Shown: positions 57,592-64,000 of the stretch, one piece after another
How positions within the stretch are numbered: position 1 is the stretch's first letter
Layout: every line of letters starts with the position of its first letter
NCBI GenBank assembly: GCA_030549205.1
Contig: JAUKTV010000008.1
Coordinates: 992,001-1,056,000, forward strand
Direction of reading: 5' to 3'
Source of the DNA: Apiosordaria backusii
Taxonomy: Eukaryota > Ascomycota > Sordariomycetes > Sordariales > Lasiosphaeriaceae
DNA length: 64,000 nucleotides
Notes under the pieces: model-generated
What the model was told of the DNA's origin: nothing
The model's database searches: none
The model's input: only the letters and a program-made list of their open reading frames with translations
Translations under genes and position numbers: made by a program

Positions 57592-59605
57592 GATTCGTCA
57601 CCAAACCAGCATATGCATACCAATGGACTCCTTGACGCCGTCAGTTTCTTCCCTTGCCCTGAAGTCGTCATTGGCTATCATTTCGCGCCTTAACAACCAC
57701 CTGCCTAGCGTAAAGTCCCTCCCCCTTAGCTAGTCGCGGAGGCCCGTCCCGATGCGTTAGTGGATCGAAATCTACCCCAACTCTCATGGCAGCTGCGTGA
57801 AGCCAGGCTCAGATGGCACGCTGGTGCATCCTCTGGTGTCCTGCCTTGTCCGCTAGCGCTAGCTTCTCGGAAAATAATCTCTGGTGTGCTTAGCTGGAGA
57901 TAGATCGTTGATCATATGCCGGTGACCGAGAACTCAAGGCAAGTTAGAAGTGACCATGGCTGTCTTTGCGCCTGCCCCCTTCTACCAACAGCACCAACGG
58001 TTGCGAGAAGGCTAGGATCCACACAGTCATACATCAATGAGCATCGGATGGCGTCCTTCTTGGCCACTAGAGTCTCGAAGCTGAATGCCATCACTTCGAC
58101 AACTCATACAGACCTCATGCGCAGCAAACAGCGCACCCAAATATGACCACCACATCAGTATAAGGGGCTCGGGTGTCGAAAACCATAAATTCATCAAAAA
58201 GAATACATGTTTACTGAAGTAACGGATGTGCATTTAACCGCGTCACTCATTCTGGGTTCTGGTGCAAGGGTTTGTCAGGTCTTGTAACGCTTGATGTTCG
58301 AACTCGATATGCAGGGCAAGACGTTTGCCCCTGAGTGCAACGCTACGACTAACAGACCATCCACAACCACAGAGCACAACCACTTCAACCACGCCAAAAT
58401 CTCAATGAAAGCCTCGCTAATTTCTTGAGCAATAGCTTCACTTCAAGTAAACTACCCATTTCCATGAAAAATCGCAAAGTGGACTGTTTCCTTCTGGCAG
58501 ATTAGATCTATCGTTGTTTACAAGACGGGGTTTAATGGTAAGGTAGCGCTGTCAGCAAAACACGAAGCCTTGTTTAGCATCTGAGACTCGGAACGTCGAT
58601 CACCAGAGACAGGATCTCATGGAGAAAAAAACCTCCGAGCCAGCCAAATATCTACGAAGCCAAACAAAACTGTTTCCTCTCGGATCACATCCGAAGTAAT
58701 CGTTGTTGGATCAGCTTCGCTTTTGCATGCTGTGTGCAAAAATAGATCCAAATTCATGGCCATACTATGGCCACCGAAACAGCCCCAGATGCCCTGTCTA
58801 CTTCAAGCCTCGAGGGATGCACAATCATAACCATCCATATTGGAAAAGACAATCAAGGCCCACCATTCACGTCGGGCTTTTAAAATATAAGTTATCGAGT
58901 TTTTTATGGTTGTACCTATGAATGTAAAAGAAGAGAGCACTGCCAATCGCATAAACACACAGCCCTACCTAACAGGCAGTGAGGCACGGGCATCGGCACT
59001 GGCTTGCGGCTGCTTTAAGCAGAACGGGCACTAAAACAGATCCAAAACGCCCCCTTTGTAGATGCATCACACACGTCTTCCGTCTACAAGCTGCTGGTGT
59101 CATATCGTCAACGCCCTTGCCGCGCACGACCTTAATTGCGTGTTGAAAGGCAGCTTAACCTGACAGATGCCATCATGGCCAATGCAGTGCTGTTTCTGCC
59201 GGCTACTGCGGTACCCGTCTTATCGCCGTCATGACCTGCAAGGGAGCAGTACCCATCTAGCAACCTCAACCCCTCACCTCTTGGCCCCTCGAGCACCTCC
59301 CTCTACCGATAGTCCCCTCCCCTTAGCATATTGTTTTTCTCCGACGATCAGGAATAGAGGACCCCAAGCCATGGTGTGCCCGTCAAGCCTGTCCATGTGA
59401 GATGTGCCAGATGCAGAGCCCGGAGACGGCCCTTTTCCAGCCCTCAACCCCCACCTGCCACGCTCCCCTCCCTTCCCTTTTCATTCGAATTGCTCCGGCC
59501 TTTCCGCGTGGCCGATTCGAATCGTCATCGCCGACGCTTTCACCCGTCACAATTCCAGTCTGGCTTGGAGCGACGTCGACCGTCGCCGGCCTTGGATCTG
59601 GAAAA
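57592..59605. other. Intergenic between TBCB and the RING gene
   Basis: About 2 kb of non-coding DNA holds the TBCB 3' region and the RING gene promoter. Sequence from about 58200 to 58950 is relatively AT-rich. The 300 bases before 59606 are pyrimidine-rich, as expected of a leader. Open frames are short. Confidence 0.65.
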
Positions 59606-61345
59606 ATGATGGCTTCGATGCGGGCCCTGCTTCTTGCCTCTATCTTGTCGGCCCTGTCGTCCACCGTCAGCGCCCAGGAGGATGCGAGGATATCATGGAT
59701 CGAAAATGCTCCGGCGTGGCAGCACGAGTCGCTGATGCATCTTTCAATCAGCCCACCTGAAAGCGAGATTCTGCAGCTGACATATGATGTCTATCCGTTG
59801 ACCCGCGCGGTCGGGTTGAACGAGAGTACAGAAGTCAGAAATGTGAGTGACAGATGGCTAGTAACTCGAAAGTGCTCTTTGCTAATGTGGCACAGGACTA
59901 CCGAATTCAAGGCTTTTTAACATACGCCGACGATCTCGAAGCCATGAACAACCAGTCGATTGCTTTGGTCAGCTGTGACTCCACTAACTCGACGGGCCTC
60001 GTCGGCGAGCTTATCACGACCGCCAAGCCGAGGGCGATTTTGCTATACAGCATCAAAGGAAACTGCTGCGCGCTGCAGGGATCGTACCAGGACTTCGAAG
60101 GGATCCCTTACGAAACTCTATTCACCATGGCGAACCAGGAGGAATCCATAGCTGCTATGAACAGCACACGCTTGGCAGGGGCATCTGCAGCCGCCACTAT
60201 TACGGGCGGTATCAATTCGACAGGGCCAGAAATAAGTACACAACCGCACAACGGAAACAATTCGGCGGTGGCGATGAGCATCTTGTACAGCATCACCGGC
60301 CTCATCACCCTCCTGTTCCTCGTCATCATTGCCACGGGCGCCATCAGAGCGCACCGATATCCTGAACGATATGGACCGCGGTCGGGTTACGGCGGACGGC
60401 CTCGACAAAGTAGAGCAAAGGGACTGGCGCGTGCCGTGTTGGAAACACTCCCCATTGTCAAGTTTGGAGATCCGGCACCGGCAAAACCTGACCCGGCCCT
60501 TGAGCTCGAGTCTCAGACATCTCGATCTTCACCGGAGCCGGGGATAGGGACCAGACTTTCAGCCATTCCAGAGGAACCCAAGACGCCAAAAACACCCAAA
60601 ACACCGGCAAAGCGGCAAAGCGAAGCTCTGGGGACAGTGTTGGAGTCTGAAGACGATGCTCCAGGAGCAACCCCAGCGGTTGCTGTTCCCAAGGACGCCA
60701 AGGCTGATGGTGACGGAATCAGAGACGGCAAAAGGATCTCAGAGGAGCACCTCGGTTGCTCAATTTGCACCGAGGACTTTCTCGTGGGCGAGGACGTACG
60801 GGTGTTACCTTGTGATCACAAATTTCACCCACCATGCATCGATCCGTGGTTGATCAACGTGTCCGGGACTTGTCCTCTATGGTCAGTATTTACTGCTCAA
60901 CCCACCACCTATTTAGTAACCAATCCTAACTTCTCACAGCCGCCTTGACCTCCGACCACAAGACGAGCAAAATTCAGGAGATCCGCATCAACTCGCGCCA
61001 CCTCTAGCTGGCGAGTGGGGTGATAACAATAGCGGACAGACAGCACAGCAGCGGAGGAGATCATCCCGCTTCCTGGACTTGCACCGCCTACGACACGCCT
61101 CAGTTGAAGAACGAATCGAAATTCTAAGGAGACATCGATCACAGCAGCAACTGCGAGAATCACCACAATCATCATCAGGAGGTTCAACGACAGCAGTATT
61201 CGATGAGCATCACAGTCGACGAGCGAGCTTGGCGGATCGGCTCAGGGACAAGTTTCGGGTGCGGACCACGAGACAATCCGTTAACGGCGAGACGACGACA
61301 AGCACGACAATGGGGGCTGGACCACCGGCATCGACGCAACAATGA
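59606..61345 (+). CDS. Membrane-anchored RING-H2 protein, putative E3 ubiquitin ligase
   Basis: The layout is that of an endomembrane or vacuolar E3 ligase with a luminal domain and a cytosolic RING. Exons 59606-59842, 59896-60881 and 60940-61345 give 542 residues; introns of 53 and 58 bp have CAG acceptors. The signal peptide (MRALLLASILSALSSTVSA) is followed by a luminal region with several NxS/T sites and PKPRAILLYSIKGNCC-like sequence typical of a protease-associated domain. One membrane segment lies at about 203-229 (SITGLITLLFLVIIATGAI). The RING-H2 near 367-408 reads CSICTEDF, LPCDHKFHPPCIDPWL, TCPL; its last Cys is completed by the second splice. The tail is disordered, with an Arg-rich coiled-like segment (VEERIEILRRHRSQQQ). 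A KTPKTPKTPAK run lies before the RING. Confidence 0.92.
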
Positions 61346-64000
61346 CCAAACTGAGGGGGGAAATAACCACAACGGGGGCAAAACCTCCTACTTAATGCAC
61401 GGAGTTAATGGGATCAAGAATGATATGACATATTCGTCCAAGTATACGAAGGGATGGATAATAGTAATGTTTTGGATTGGAGTCTCTTTGACAGAGTACG
61501 ACAGCAACAGCGACAAGCGATGGGTTTAATAATTCTTTCTTGCTAAAGGAACACTTCATGGCACAGATGGCAAACGGAAATCAGGGGAATGGGAAATACC
61601 ATGGATCGGGTTCGGACATCTGGCTGGAAGGCAAACTGGACAGGATGACTGGACTGGGACAAGGCTAGACAATTTTGGCGTTTTTTTGTGTGTTTGTGTG
61701 CGGATTTTGCGGTGATATCATTGCATCGGCGTTTTTTTTTTTGGTTTATGGTGGAAATCTGAGCGATGGATATGGGACTTATCAACTAAAAGTTGAGCAA
61801 AATGGAAAGGAAGGACAAACGAATTCAAGGAAAGAATGGGAGGAAAGGAATGAATTCGACGTTTGCTGCTGGTGTGGGACACTACACAACCACACTGAAG
61901 CGAACGGGTCTGAACCAACAACAGCGAAACAAGTGCGATCTGATAGATGAGATACGTTTTGATCTTTTGAGTGCGAAAGTAGCGAAATAAGAAATAAATA
62001 ATAATTTGCGAACAAAACAACAACACTTCCAGAGTCTCACCAATAAATGAGTGGCAACCAGTGAATTCAGTGAGTGACTGACTGTCTTACAAAACATCTG
62101 ATCTCTGAACATAAATTCTCGTGTTGTTGTTTATGTTTTCGAAAACACCGACGGAGCCTTGTCTGTCGTGGGACCTACCTTTTCTGGCAGATTTTCCATG
62201 GTGTATTTATGGAAAGAAACGAAAAGCTTGTGAGACTTTACGAGATGGATGGATGGGCTTTACCTTATGCAAGGGACAGGGGGCCTCACTACTCAACCAG
62301 TACCACTCACATAGCTAGCTCTCTTGTTTATTCTTCATGTCTAGCAGGCTGATGTCTCTCACGGTTCTCTGGCAAATTCGAGTCCAGATGATCTGAACTT
62401 ACTCCAGCTAAATAAGGATCGAGGTGAGAATGAGACAGGAGTGAAGCTGATGGAAAGCTTACATAATAACCCTCGACTCTCTCCAAATTCCGAGAACAAG
62501 TACTTGAACCAGGGGAGGGGGACCAAGACGCGAGAGCACGGACCCCCGGATTGATCGGCGCAGGGATGGATGGGCGCTTTGACCAAGAGGAGGAACTGGA
62601 AACCGGGGTACTTAAGGTTTGGTTAGGTAGGCGCTAGTCTACTTTGGGACTTACACGGACAACCCTCTCTGACTGAAGGGGATGAATTGAGGCGTTTCGG
62701 GCTTGGAAATTAAAGCTTGAATGAAAAGGACAAGTACTATCGATAGTAAATAAGTGGTAAAAGGTATGATTTTGCCAAATCTAAAGTGTTCCGTTTAGGA
62801 CAAGCAACTGCGCGAGGTTGTTTTGATGGGGATTTGTTGGTGCTGACTTGGGCAAGGTTCACAGCAGCAGCCCAACGAACGGTTCGACTTAGCCCAGATC
62901 GTTGTTGGTTTGTGGACTGATATTTGATGTGAGGCTTAGGATGGAGCTATCTTAGCGTGGAATTCTAGACTAGGTACCTACTTGACAAACTGCAACCGTT
63001 TAAACGGCTGCTTCAAGAGCGGAGAAACGTTGAATTTGTTAACGGCTCGGAATGCACGCCATTGGACTTGGCTTTTGTCGTTCGTTTGAGCCGCATATGA
63101 CATGTCTACTAAGCTAAAGCCCGTGTTGATATGCGGCTCTTGAAGGGCAAACTGTGGTTTTGACAGGTTGGTCACAGTTGGGGAGATTGGATGGGACTTT
63201 TGAAGGCTGAGACTATCACGAGCACATGTCTCTCTTTTCAGAGTGTAGACCAAGAAACGAAGATCACTGAAGTGATACGAAGCATCGGCGGCCGGCCAGC
63301 CCAGCCTTATTGTTACCGTTGCACGGCAGTTGGGTTTTTCTTGGATAGGGAAGGTGAAGCAGGGACTAACCCTGAGAGAGACGCGATCGTTGGATGATGA
63401 AGAGCAAGCCACTGTCGGAGGGTCGGGTTGAGATCGGGGGATGTCTTGGATTATGGGTGTGAGGGTAGGAAAGAGGAAAATACGGCCGGTGTGCTCGTTT
63501 TGATGGGAGTTTCAACGGAGCTCGAATCGTTGAAGAGCGTGCTTCGAGTTACAAGAGAGAAAGTGCGGCCTAAGGAAAGAACGACATGAAAGGAAAGATC
63601 AACTTGATATCAACTACTTATCAGCACGAAGGTCCACTTCTGAAAGTGCAAAACCCCTCCTCAAATATTCTCTGTCTTCTTCGACTCATTTTCTCACTTT
63701 ATTCATAGCGGTAAATATTGACCCGCGCTCGGGACCGATGCCGTGGCACTTTCTGCACATACATTTCATCTCATCATCGTCCAGGGTGCATAATCCCCTG
63801 CAGCTGGCATGCATTCTCACATTCGAGCCAGATCACGTTCTCTGGCAGCACGAAATTGCCCGAATCCTTTGTTGAGTTGAGAGCTCTGAATGGTTCGAGT
63901 GATGGATACACCAGATCTCATCGGAATTTGCCTCTCTTACTACCTGCAATTTACATCAGTTCAGTGCGATTTGCAATCTTTCCTGGCGGCGAGAACCACA
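61346..64000. other. 3' flank of the RING gene, no further gene supported
   Basis: The sequence has T- and A-rich tracts consistent with the RING gene 3' UTR up to about 62100. Beyond that, open frames are at most 144 codons (minus strand, 62978-63412) with no domain. A gene that begins outside the window could reach in, but I see no exon with convincing splice sites. Confidence 0.55.

Noticed and set aside
62978..63412. 144-codon minus-strand frame near the window end
   Set aside because: No domain or splice sites; the codon pattern is not convincing.
1..64000. Transposons, CRISPR arrays, viral insertions, rRNA genes
   Set aside because: No transposase, reverse transcriptase, terminal repeats, spaced repeat array or rRNA-like sequence was seen on either strand.

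Overview
This window is nuclear DNA of a filamentous ascomycete, most likely a sordariomycete and possibly of the order Sordariales. The support is: several genes are split by 50-63 bp spliceosomal introns with GT donors, CTRAC-like branch points and AG acceptors; one gene encodes the velvet regulator VeA; others encode a Zn2Cys6 transcription factor, a GH128 cell-wall glucanase and an NHA1-type antiporter; and gene spacing is loose, with about 15 protein genes and one tRNA in 64 kb. The genus cannot be named from sequence alone.

Layout: 1-5120 is non-coding and ends in the veA leader, which carries two short upstream ORFs. veA (+) is at 5121-6830. An 820-residue disordered protein of unknown function (+, 8152-10614) converges on an MGA2/SPT23-like ER-anchored activator (-, 12309-16546). 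An NHA1-type Na+/H+ antiporter (-, 18450-20449), a tRNA-Gly(UCC) (-) and the tRNA adenosine deaminase subunit TAD3 (-) follow. A long divergent promoter separates TAD3 from bifunctional 6-phosphofructo-2-kinase/fructose-2,6-bisphosphatase (+, 25843-28309), which converges on a Zn2Cys6 factor (-, 30211-32082). After a 5.7 kb gene-poor stretch come a GH128 Asl1-like glucanase (+), a divergent pair formed by an aldo/keto reductase (-) and a Gfo/Idh/MocA dehydrogenase (+), the wobble-uridine methyltransferase TRM9 (+), a Myb/SANT protein (-), a 6 kb gene-poor stretch, tubulin-folding cofactor B (+) and a membrane-anchored RING-H2 protein (+). The last 2.6 kb holds no gene I can support.

The genes are mostly housekeeping or regulatory: development (veA), lipid and membrane homeostasis (MGA2), ion balance (NHA1), glycolytic control (PFK26-type), tRNA anticodon modification (TAD3, TRM9), wall glucan (GH128), microtubule assembly (TBCB) and ubiquitin ligation (RING). 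I see no biosynthetic cluster, transposon, CRISPR array or new multi-gene system. The points most worth checking are two reading-frame breaks in C-runs (MGA2 and GH128 genes), each removed by one extra C; the veA leader uORFs; frequent AAG splice acceptors; a 500 bp intron in the TBCB gene; an alternative start in the aldo/keto reductase that would add a presequence; and two families of small non-coding repeats.
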